Position numbers and translations under genes: made by a program | In this document: in pieces, positions 34,592-41,733 of the stretch | Position numbering within the stretch: position 1 is the first letter of the stretch | Layout of the letters: every line of letters begins with the position of its first letter | Source: an uncultured Gammaproteobacteria bacterium | GTDB taxonomy: Bacteria > Pseudomonadota > Gammaproteobacteria > Pseudomonadales > Azotimanducaceae | Assembly: GCA_913049815.1 (NCBI GenBank) | Contig: CAJWYI010000007.1 | Coordinates: 1 to 41,733, forward strand | Direction: 5' to 3' | Length of the DNA stretch: 41,733 nt | The notes under the pieces: model-generated | The model's database searches: none | Told to the model about the DNA's origin: nothing | What the model saw: only the letters and a program-made list of their open reading frames with translations

Positions 34592-36855
34592 CCGGCGAAC
34601 CCATCGCCCTGCCGACGCAACACTCGCGCAAGCCCAAGGTCCCGAAGACGTTCGTCCACATGGTTTCTGATCAGGTAGGCGTTGTCCATCCGGAGCACTT
34701 CATCGAGGATCTCCATGGCCTGAGGGATAGCGATCTGCCTGATCGCGGCTTTGACTTGCAGTAGATTAGGCGAATTCATCGACAACTCGTCATACCCCAT
34801 TGCCATTAAAAGTACGGCCGATGCGGGATTACCAGCCATCTCCCCGCAGAGGGAGACCGGTTTTCCTTCTGCGTGCGCTGCATCGACCACCTGCTTCAGA
34901 GCATGCAGTACCGCCGGATGATATTCCTGATACAACGGCGCCACCTGGGCATTGTTTCGATCGACCGCGAGCATGTATTGCGTCAGGTCATTGCTACCAA
35001 CCGACAGGAAGTCGACTCGTGAAACAATCGCTCGTGCCTGGTAAACAGCTGCGGGAACTTCGATCATTACACCGATGTCCGGCATTTCCACTTCAATACC
35101 TTCTTCAATGAGCTCTTGATAACACTGGCTGATCAGCCTTTGCGCCTCATCGACTTCCGCAACACTACTTACCATGGGAAGCATGATCCGGAGGCAGGCA
35201 TCAGTATTTTCACACGCACGAATCATTGCGCGGACCTGAGACAGGAAAAGCTCCGGATGATCTAACGACACTCTAATGCCGCGCCATCCCAGGAACGGAT
35301 TTGTCTCTTCGATCGGGAAGTAGGTCAACGACTTGTCACCACCAATGTCCAGTGTACGCATGGTAACGGGATTCGGCGCGAATGCAGACAGGTGTTCTCT
35401 ATAGATCCCGTACTGTTCCTCTTCGGTCGGAAACCTATCTTTCATCATGAACTGGAACTCAGTTCGGTAAAGACCGACGCCTTCCGCTCCCCGATCCAAT
35501 GATGTCGTGACATCAGTAGTCAGACCGGTGTTTACGGACAATCTGATCAGATGGCCATCGAGTGTCTCAGGCGGTTCGGATTTCAGCTCAGACAACCCTT
35601 CAGCGAGTTGCTCCTCTTCTTTCTGAATCCTTTCATAGACCCGTCGCTGATCTTCTGTGGGGTCTGTGATGACAATGCCGTTAAAGCCATCGACTACAAC
35701 AGCTTTACCCTCCAATACTTCGAGTGGCAGATTCTCTGTACCCATCACCGATGGGACACCCATCGCTTCTGTCAGTATTGCCACATGTGAATTGGAAGAA
35801 CCGCGCAACGAGACAATCCCCGCCAGTAGATGACGAGGAACTTCTCCCAGCATATCGGGGGTAATTTCGTCGGCGACCAGCACGGCATTTTCCGGGTACT
35901 CCCTTTCGCCACCTGTTTCGTTGCGCAACTGGGCCAACACTCTTTGTCCTAGCGCTTTCACGTCATCAGCTCGTTCTCGAATAATCCGATCACTCATCGC
36001 GGCGAATGTCGCTACGTGATTGCCGATGACTGTACGAAGCGCTCCCTGCGCCCACTGCCCTTCACGAATCAGGGCTATCACTTCTCCTGCCAGCGCCTGC
36101 TCGTCCAACATGTGCAGGTAGACGTCAAACAAGCCCTGTTCTTCAGGTCCAAGATGGTCTCGAAGCTGATCAGCCAGCGTTCTAATTTCAATCTGCGCGG
36201 CCTGAACGGCTCGACGGAACTCAGCGACTTCACCTTCGACGTTCTTGACATGTCGGTCTGGAACGGTATCCAACAATGAAAGACTCTCTCGCACGACCGC
36301 AGTACCTATCGCTATACCTGGTGCTCCAGCAGTACCTGAGAACTGTTGTGCACTCGCTTCGACCTCAAGCACAGACGTGACATGAGCATGCACCATGACG
36401 CCTGCCAGTTGTGCTGACAAGGTGATCAAAAGCGCCTCTTCACTTTCATCAAAGCGTCTCGCCTCAATCTGCTGGACAACCAGGACGCCAAGTACCCGGC
36501 GGTTCTGAATGATGGGTACTCCAAGAAAAGACTTGAAGGCTTCTTCACCAATCTCGGGAATAAAGTGATACCGCGGATGTGCTGGCGCATTGTCGAGGTT
36601 GATCGGTTCCGCGCGTTCCCGAACATAACCCACAAGCCCTTCATTCGGAGCCAGTCTCACCTGGCCCACTGACTCTGGGTTGAGACCCCGTGTCGCCATG
36701 AAGACAAACTCATTACGCGTATCATCGAACACATAGACGCTACAGACATCGGCGCTGATCTCAGAAATAACGCCTTCAACAATGATCTCCAGCGCAGCAC
36801 TCAGATTCCGCGCTGAGTTAACCGACTGAATAATTCGTTTAAGCACATCAAGCAT
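34588..36855 (-). CDS. ptsP: Phosphoenolpyruvate-protein phosphotransferase PtsP (EI-Ntr)
   Basis: The first enzyme of the nitrogen phosphotransferase relay, passing phosphate from PEP to NPr (PtsO) for regulation rather than sugar uptake. A GAF domain covers about residues 1-150 (SALEIIVEGVISEISADVCSVY). The EI N-terminal domain carries the phospho-histidine in LRGSSNSHVAILTEAMG. The PEP-binding TIM barrel ends with FLSVGSNDLTQYMLAVDRNN and VSLCGEMAGNP. At 755 aa it matches PtsP (about 750-760) rather than sugar EI (about 575). It lies 53 bp downstream of rppH, the same pairing as in E. coli and Pseudomonas. Confidence 0.96.
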   Translation of the reverse strand: MLDVLKRIIQSVNSARNLSAALEIIVEGVISEISADVCSVYVFDDTRNEFVFMATRGLNPESVGQVRLAPNEGLVGYVRERAEPINLDNAPAHPRYHFIPEIGEEAFKSFLGVPIIQNRRVLGVLVVQQIEARRFDESEEALLITLSAQLAGVMVHAHVTSVLEVEASAQQFSGTAGAPGIAIGTAVVRESLSLLDTVPDRHVKNVEGEVAEFRRAVQAAQIEIRTLADQLRDHLGPEEQGLFDVYLHMLDEQALAGEVIALIREGQWAQGALRTVIGNHVATFAAMSDRIIRERADDVKALGQRVLAQLRNETGGEREYPENAVLVADEITPDMLGEVPRHLLAGIVSLRGSSNSHVAILTEAMGVPSVMGTENLPLEVLEGKAVVVDGFNGIVITDPTEDQRRVYERIQKEEEQLAEGLSELKSEPPETLDGHLIRLSVNTGLTTDVTTSLDRGAEGVGLYRTEFQFMMKDRFPTEEEQYGIYREHLSAFAPNPVTMRTLDIGGDKSLTYFPIEETNPFLGWRGIRVSLDHPELFLSQVRAMIRACENTDACLRIMLPMVSSVAEVDEAQRLISQCYQELIEEGIEVEMPDIGVMIEVPAAVYQARAIVSRVDFLSVGSNDLTQYMLAVDRNNAQVAPLYQEYHPAVLHALKQVVDAAHAEGKPVSLCGEMAGNPASAVLLMAMGYDELSMNSPNLLQVKAAIRQIAIPQAMEILDEVLRMDNAYLIRNHVDERLRDLGLARVLRRQGDGFAG

Positions 36856-36908
36856 AAGCGCTTCGCATCATCATGTTCTTGCCCGTACCGACGTGTTCAA
36901 GAAAAACG

Positions 36909-37400
36909 TCATAAAGATCGTGCGCCAACCTGCTGATCCACGGACGACACCAGTTCTCGAAGGGCACGCCGATAGACTTCACGCTTGAAGTCCACAACCT
37001 GCCCCAATGGGTACCAGTAACTGACCCACGACCAGTGGTCAAACTCAGGGTCATCAGTCGTATCAAACGTGACCGCATCATCGGCTGCAAGCATGCGCAA
37101 TAAAAACCACTTCTGTTTCTGTCCAACGAAATTCGATCGACCGAAGCGTCGCAATCGTCGAGGAAGACGATATCGCAGCCAGCCTTTTGTACATGCTAGT
37201 ATTTCCACGTCCCCTGAAGAGAGTCCTACTTCTTCATTCAATTCGCGAAACAAAGCTTGCTCAGCTGACTCTCCCTTCTGGATACCTCCTTGAGGAAACT
37301 GCCAGGCATCCTGCCGAATTCTTTTGGCCCACAAAACCTGCCTGCGGTTATTGGCAATAATAATACCAACATTCGGCCGAAATCCTTCCGAATCAATCAT
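36909..37400 (-). CDS. rppH: RNA pyrophosphohydrolase RppH (NudH)
   Basis: RppH removes pyrophosphate from the 5' triphosphate end of mRNA and so triggers RNase E decay. The Nudix box is [23 protein letters not shown]. The N-terminal [26 protein letters not shown] matches the family strongly. At 163 aa it is full length. A short A-rich stretch with AGGG lies upstream of the ATG. It is co-directional with ptsP, and the HAD gene is divergent. The roughly 200 bp upstream holds no other gene that I can support. Confidence 0.96.
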   Translation of the reverse strand: MIDSEGFRPNVGIIIANNRRQVLWAKRIRQDAWQFPQGGIQKGESAEQALFRELNEEVGLSSGDVEILACTKGWLRYRLPRRLRRFGRSNFVGQKQKWFLLRMLAADDAVTFDTTDDPEFDHWSWVSYWYPLGQVVDFKREVYRRALRELVSSVDQQVGARSL

Positions 37401-37608
37401 TTACGTCATTTTTCCCTATCGCTCAACCGCTAGCTGCTATCAAAACACGGACCACGTTAACAGTCATGTCGCTTACAGACACCCTGAGTGCAGATTGAGT
37501 GCTGATCGCACGCGCCCCATTTCGCCACGTGACGACGATTAAGGGAAGCCCCTTTCAACAGGGCAAAGATTCTGAAATCATGCGACCCCTACCAGCCAAG
37601 CGATTGTC

Positions 37609-38277
37609 ATGCCACAGACTGCCTTTTTTGACCTCGACGATACCCTGCTGGTGGGCGACAGCGATGTTGCATGGGGTCGATACCTGGTCACAAAAGGACT
37701 GGTATCTCCTGAGCCCTACACATCACAACAGCAGCAGTTTGATGTGGCATATCGGCAAGGTATTCTCGATATGGAAACCTATCTGACATTTGTGTGCAGC
37801 CATCTGGCTGAGATCCCATCGGATATCCGAGACTCGGCGCTCCACGACTTCACGCAGGTAGTTGCACGAGACATGATCAAACCAGCAGGCCAGCAACAAC
37901 TAAAGGTGCACCGCGAGCAGGGTGACACCATCGTACTAATCACCGCGACGCTACTCGAACTGGCTGCACCCATAGCCAAACTGATGGGTATTCAATCAGT
38001 GATCGCCTCTCAATGTGCATGGGAAGACAACACGCTGACCGGTCGTCCTAAAGGGTTGCCCTGCTACCAGGCAGGAAAAGTCGCCAGAGCCACTCAGTAT
38101 TTTTCGGATTGCGGAGTGTTAGCGGAAGAAGGGTTTGCGACCAGTATATTCTATAGTGATTCTGTCAACGACGTGCCTTTGCTGGAACACGTTGCGATGC
38201 CGAAAGTCGTAGATCCCGATCCAGCGCTCGCATCAATTGCAGCCGATCGGGGCTGGCCTGTAATCCACTGGACCTGA
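37609..38277 (+). CDS. HAD-IB family phosphatase
   Basis: A 222 aa HAD-superfamily hydrolase of the SerB-like IB group. Motif I is AFFDLDDTLL with nucleophile Asp8 and acid/base Asp10. Motif II is in VLITATLLE, and motif III/IV is IFYSDSVNDVPLLE. A helical cap sits between motifs I and II. Substrate is not predictable; SerB, phosphatidylglycerophosphatase-like or histidinol-phosphatase-like members share these motifs. Linkage to rppH and ptsP is conserved in Pseudomonas, as I recall. The upstream region contains a small inverted repeat (GCCCCTTTCAACAGGGC) at about 37551. It is convergent with gcvPB, 20 bp apart. Confidence 0.88.
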   Translation: MPQTAFFDLDDTLLVGDSDVAWGRYLVTKGLVSPEPYTSQQQQFDVAYRQGILDMETYLTFVCSHLAEIPSDIRDSALHDFTQVVARDMIKPAGQQQLKVHREQGDTIVLITATLLELAAPIAKLMGIQSVIASQCAWEDNTLTGRPKGLPCYQAGKVARATQYFSDCGVLAEEGFATSIFYSDSVNDVPLLEHVAMPKVVDPDPALASIAADRGWPVIHWT

Positions 38278-38297
38278 GGACAGCCGTCGACCAGAAT

Positions 38298-39755
38298 TCA
38301 GTGACGCTTTCGCACAAGATCCAGATTGCGCGCTGCGCGGACATCATCGAGGCGCCTAACAGGCATGGTATGGGGCGCACCGGTGACCGTCCCAGGGTTC
38401 GTTTTTGCCTCTTCTAGAATACTGGCCATGGCTTCAATAAATCCGTCCAGTTCCTCAGGACTTTCTGTCTCCGTAGGTTCTATCAGCAAACACTCGGGAA
38501 TCAGTAACGGGAAGTACGTCGTTGGCGCGTGATACCCATAATCCAGTAGCCGCTTTGCCACATCCATCGCGGTCACCCCCATCGATTTGGCTTCAACCGC
38601 CAAAGTAAGAATAAACTCATGCGTCGCACGTCGATTCGGATATGCCAGCGTAAAGCCGATATCTGCGAGCTTCCGCGCCATATAGTTCGCGTTCAGCGTT
38701 GCAAATTCGCCGACCCGGTGCATCCCGTCATGACCCAGCAACCGAGCGTACGCGTAAGCACGCAACAATATCCCAGCGTTACCCATGAAGGCGGATAGGT
38801 TGCCGATGGTTAGAGGGATCTCACGTTCATCCATCCAATAGTAACCGTTGTCCACATCGTGACCCACAATCGGTGTCGGCACAAAGGGTGCAAGACGCTC
38901 AGATACACCAACAGGACCCGAGCCCGGCCCGCCACCACCGTGCGGTGTGGCAAACGTCTTGTGCAGATTCATATGCATGACATCGAATCCCATATCACCC
39001 GGCTTCACCTTACCGAGGATGGCATTCAGATTGGCGCCATCGTAGTAGAGCAGTCCACCAGCATCGTGGACCACCTGTTGAATCTCGGTAATCCGCCGTT
39101 CAAACACACCGCACGTTGAAGGATTGGTCATCATCAGACCCGCAGTTGATGGTCCAACCACTTCTTTTAAAGCCTCGAGGTCAACATCGCCATCAGTGGT
39201 AATCGGAATTTCGCGGACCGTGTATCCACACATAACGGCTGTCGCTGGATTCGTTCCATGGGCTGCTGTGGGAACCAGTATCTCGGTTCGTCCCTCGTCT
39301 CCGCGGTTGTCGTGGTATGCACGGATCATCGCAACGCCTGCAAATTCACCCTGGGCACCGGCCATTGGCGTAAGCGAAACTCTAGCCATCCCAGTCACGT
39401 CCATTAGATAAGTCTGCAGCTCATAGAGACACTGTAAGAAACCCTGGCTGACTGACAATGGCGCCAGTGGATGCCGATTGAGGAACCCAGGCTGCATTGC
39501 CGCTCTCGCAGCTCCCCGTGGGTTGTATTTCATGGTGCATGAGCCCAACGGATAGAACTGCCCATCAATCGAGAAATTGCGCCGAGACAAAGACGTAAAG
39601 TGACGCACGACCTGAAGCTCAGACACAGCAGGTAAACCAGGAGGCGAACTTCGCCTAATTGACTCAGGAATATCGTCCGGCGTTTTCTCTAACGCTGGCT
39701 CAAACTGGGCTGCCGCGTTCCTGCCGGGACTCTCAATATCGTAGATGAGTTTCAT
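38298..39755 (-). CDS. gcvPB: Glycine decarboxylase subunit 2 (P-protein, C-terminal half)
   Basis: The PLP-binding half of the split glycine decarboxylase, which removes CO2 from glycine and passes the aminomethyl group to lipoyl-GcvH. The PLP lysine lies in [20 protein letters not shown], with [12 protein letters not shown] earlier. At 485 aa it is the usual size of the B subunit. It overlaps gcvPA by 4 bp (ATGA) and ends the operon. It is convergent with the HAD gene. Confidence 0.97.
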   Translation of the reverse strand: MKLIYDIESPGRNAAAQFEPALEKTPDDIPESIRRSSPPGLPAVSELQVVRHFTSLSRRNFSIDGQFYPLGSCTMKYNPRGAARAAMQPGFLNRHPLAPLSVSQGFLQCLYELQTYLMDVTGMARVSLTPMAGAQGEFAGVAMIRAYHDNRGDEGRTEILVPTAAHGTNPATAVMCGYTVREIPITTDGDVDLEALKEVVGPSTAGLMMTNPSTCGVFERRITEIQQVVHDAGGLLYYDGANLNAILGKVKPGDMGFDVMHMNLHKTFATPHGGGGPGSGPVGVSERLAPFVPTPIVGHDVDNGYYWMDEREIPLTIGNLSAFMGNAGILLRAYAYARLLGHDGMHRVGEFATLNANYMARKLADIGFTLAYPNRRATHEFILTLAVEAKSMGVTAMDVAKRLLDYGYHAPTTYFPLLIPECLLIEPTETESPEELDGFIEAMASILEEAKTNPGTVTGAPHTMPVRRLDDVRAARNLDLVRKRH

Positions 39756-41131
39756 ATAGCTGCATCCCGACAGCTCTGAATAACTTCGGACAGCTCCACG
39801 ACAAATCGATCAATGTCTTCATCAGTTTTAGTTTCAGTCACACAAATCAGAAGGCACTTTGATAGCGATGATTCGACCTCCCCAAGGTCGTACCCGGGGA
39901 TTATGCGACGTTTCGCCATCGCCGCAACCACATCACACGCACTGCAGGGAAGCTCGATTGTCGCCTCGTGGAAGACCGGTGATGTAAAGCGCTGCGATAC
40001 ACCATCGAGCTCGACAAGTTGGCGTTGCAACCTGCGAATACCCTGTGCACATCGTTCTGCGACAGCCCGCAGGCCATTGTCACCCAACAAGCTCATGTAG
40101 ATTGTGGCTGCAGTAACAAGTAGGCCCTGATTTGTACATATGTTCGACGTGGCCTTCGCGCGGCGGATATGCTGTTCCCTCGCCTGCAGCGTCAGCGCAA
40201 ACCCATCCCTCCCCTCAAGATCAACCGTGCGACCGACAATACGTCCCGGCATTTGTCGAACGACAGCCTGGCTGCAGCACATGAAACCGAGATATGGTCC
40301 GCCCGAGGCCAGTGGAATCCCCAGTGGTTGACCTTCACCAACAACGATGTCCGCACCATCAACACCCCACTCACCAGGAGGCTTCAATAACGCGAGCGCC
40401 GTCGGATTGACAACGGCAATCACCAGCATGCCGCGTTCATGCGCCAGATTCGTCAAGCGATCGACATCGTCAAGACAACCGTAGAATCCAGGCATAGGAA
40501 TGACCATTGCTGCCGCCGCTTCTTGAGAAAGCACAGAAATCATCGCCTCATCGGTCGCACCGGAGCGACTATCCTGCTGCGCGCTTTCAATCTCAATGTT
40601 CTGATTACAGACAATGGTACGACAGGCGGAAAGATATTTCGGATGGACACCTGAAGCTGTGATAATGCGGCGCGAACGTGCCTTCTTGTTGGCGCGGACC
40701 GCCATCAACATCGCCTCAGCAAGAGCGGAACCACCGTCGTAGACGGAGGCGTTTGCGACATCCATCGCCGTGAGTCTGGCAATCATCGTCTGAAACTCAT
40801 AGATCAGCTGCAACGTACCTTGACTCGCCTCAGCCTGGTAAGGCGTATAGGCCGTCATAAACTCACCTCGGGTTGTGATATCCCACACTGCACTTGGGAT
40901 GTGGTGTTCATACGCACCCGCTCCCAGAAACGACAGTTTCGTACTGTCAATTTGCGCTCGCTTTGACATCAGGCGCAGAAGCGCCATTTCAGAAATCCCT
41001 CCCGGGACATCGGTCAAGAGACCAGCGCGCAGATTGCTTGGGATTTCATCAAAAAGGTGCTCGGTGGTAGGAACGCCAATCACATCCAGCATACGCTGGG
41101 TGTCCGAATCGGTGTGGGGGATAAATGGCAT
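39752..41131 (-). CDS. gcvPA: Glycine decarboxylase subunit 1 (P-protein, N-terminal half)
   Basis: The partner of GcvPB; the two form the alpha2beta2 P-protein found in place of the single roughly 950 aa chain of E. coli. Typical segments are [19 protein letters not shown] at the start, [17 protein letters not shown], and [20 protein letters not shown] late. PLP is bound by the other subunit. At 459 aa it is full length. It begins 53 bp after the gcvH stop and is translationally coupled to gcvPB. Confidence 0.97.
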   Translation of the reverse strand: MPFIPHTDSDTQRMLDVIGVPTTEHLFDEIPSNLRAGLLTDVPGGISEMALLRLMSKRAQIDSTKLSFLGAGAYEHHIPSAVWDITTRGEFMTAYTPYQAEASQGTLQLIYEFQTMIARLTAMDVANASVYDGGSALAEAMLMAVRANKKARSRRIITASGVHPKYLSACRTIVCNQNIEIESAQQDSRSGATDEAMISVLSQEAAAAMVIPMPGFYGCLDDVDRLTNLAHERGMLVIAVVNPTALALLKPPGEWGVDGADIVVGEGQPLGIPLASGGPYLGFMCCSQAVVRQMPGRIVGRTVDLEGRDGFALTLQAREQHIRRAKATSNICTNQGLLVTAATIYMSLLGDNGLRAVAERCAQGIRRLQRQLVELDGVSQRFTSPVFHEATIELPCSACDVVAAMAKRRIIPGYDLGEVESSLSKCLLICVTETKTDEDIDRFVVELSEVIQSCRDAAI

Positions 41132-41184
41132 AGCGATCCAGATCAGTTAGGTCAGAAATGTCGTTACGAGGTGTCGACTTGAGA

Positions 41185-41574
41185 TCACTCGATTTCGCAA
41201 TGGTTCCGATAGTCATCGGCAGACAGAAGCGTCTCCAGCTCAGTCGCGTCGTTCGGCGACAACTTGAAAAACCAACCGTCGTCATAGGGTGAGTCATTGA
41301 CCGTTTCCGGTGCGTCCTCGAGTACCTCATTGACGGCGATGATAGTTCCGCTGACAGGTGCGTAAATGTCGGACGCTGCCTTCACCGATTCAACCACCCC
41401 GGCTTCTTCCTTTGCGTTCACTTCTGCATCAATTTCGGGGAGTTCGACATAAACCACGTCCCCCAATTCCTCCTGTGCGTGATCAGAGATACCTACGGTG
41501 ACCGTGCCATCTTCTTCCAGCCTTGCCCATTCATGGGTGTCTACATATTTAATTTCCTGTAGATACTCAGCCAT
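41185..41574 (-). CDS. gcvH: Glycine cleavage system H protein
   Basis: The lipoyl carrier that shuttles the aminomethyl group between the P, T and L proteins. The lipoylation lysine is Lys65 in [17 protein letters not shown]. The N-terminal [22 protein letters not shown] is canonical. At 129 aa it is full length. A strong ribosome site, AGGAGGG at 41584-41590, lies 9 nt before the ATG. It follows gcvT by about 80 bp in the same operon. Confidence 0.97.
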   Translation of the reverse strand: MAEYLQEIKYVDTHEWARLEEDGTVTVGISDHAQEELGDVVYVELPEIDAEVNAKEEAGVVESVKAASDIYAPVSGTIIAVNEVLEDAPETVNDSPYDDGWFFKLSPNDATELETLLSADDYRNHCEIE

Positions 41575-41654
41575 TAATGCATTCCCTCCTGTTCAGCCTT
41601 ACGGTTTTTGGCCACCGGCACACATCCACGATCATTTTTACCAACCTGCAACAG

Positions 41655-41733
41655 TTATACGATCTCGGTGTAGACCTGTCCGCCGTTGCGAACAAACGGC
41701 AAGTGTACCGGTTTCAAAGAGATTTCTCTGTTT
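41655..41733 (-). CDS. gcvT: Aminomethyltransferase GcvT (only the last 25 codons in window)
   Basis: Reading the minus strand in from the right edge gives an open frame ending in LKPVHLPFVRNGGQVYTEIV and a TAA at 41655-41657. This matches the C terminus of GcvT, whose usual ending is a VxLPFVRxG-type strand. It is the expected first gene of the gcvT-gcvH-gcvPA-gcvPB operon. The fragment is too short for the ORF track. The bulk of the gene lies outside the window. Confidence 0.8.
   Translation of the reverse strand, partial: NREISLKPVHLPFVRNGGQVYTEIV

Noticed and set aside
37540-37575. Hairpin GCCCCTTTCAACAGGGC upstream of the HAD gene as a terminator or riboswitch
   Set aside because: The stem is only about five pairs, with no T run and no larger conserved structure, so it may be chance.
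1-41733. tRNA, rRNA, CRISPR, IS, phage or attachment sites
   Set aside because: No T-loop GTTCGAATCC in a cloverleaf context, no regularly spaced repeats, and no transposase or integrase ORF. Almost every interval is explained by core genes.

Overview
This window is a gene-dense stretch of chromosome from a gammaproteobacterium that is not close to the Enterobacterales. The evidence is gene content and order. There is an nnr-tsaE-amiB-mutL operon divergent from queG, then orn, an rhdA-type rhodanese, the EF-P beta-lysylation set (epmA, efp, epmB), parC/parE and a DUF1249 gene. A lipopolysaccharide (LPS) inner-core locus ends in waaF-ilvE, and an lgt-NRDE-ptsP-rppH-HAD block follows. From memory of that genome, several blocks recall the order in Pseudomonas aeruginosa. 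The split glycine decarboxylase (gcvPA/gcvPB), the FabV enoyl reductase and an endonuclease-type MutL argue for a lineage outside both Pseudomonas and the enterics. I see no phage, IS element, CRISPR array, tRNA or rRNA.

Layout. 1-5.0 kb (minus strand): DNA mismatch repair (mutL, cut by the left edge), septal amidase, t6A ATPase and NAD(P)HX repair. 5.06-10.5 kb: queG, orn, rhdA, epmA, efp and epmB, covering tRNA, RNA and translation-factor maintenance. 10.5-16.7 kb: an unrecognised 51-codon ORF, a two-TM protein with a degenerate cyclase-like domain, topoisomerase IV (parC, parE) and DUF1249. 16.8-28.85 kb: the LPS core locus, with waaA, a flavin oxidoreductase/aldo-keto reductase pair, hldE, a GT4 glycosyltransferase, a double-kinase fusion, a decayed LPS kinase, waaP, waaC and waaF, followed by ilvE. 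29.2-32.7 kb: argA, hemE, fabV. 32.8-38.3 kb: lgt, NRDE protein, ptsP (nitrogen PTS), rppH and a HAD phosphatase. 38.3-41.7 kb: glycine cleavage operon gcvT(partial)-gcvH-gcvPA-gcvPB.

How the genes work together. HldE makes ADP-heptose precursor steps, WaaA adds Kdo to lipid A, WaaC and WaaF add heptoses I and II, and WaaP phosphorylates heptose I. The double-kinase protein presumably adds further phosphates. Between it and waaP lies a pseudogene of another LPS-type kinase, still preserving an ATGA junction with waaP, so this lineage has recently lost one core-modifying enzyme. EpmB and EpmA activate EF-P at Lys34.

Most notable observations: the kinase pseudogene missed by the ORF track; the tandem kinase fusion; the conserved but functionally unassigned oxidoreductase pair inside the LPS locus; a ParC whose quinolone-contact positions are Gln and Gly instead of Ser and Glu; a possible small protein gene at 10.56 kb; and possible leaderless starts for nnr and the flavin oxidoreductase. 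No wholly new defence or mobile system was found. Coordinates use the start codon judged most likely, which often differs from the longest ORF in the track.
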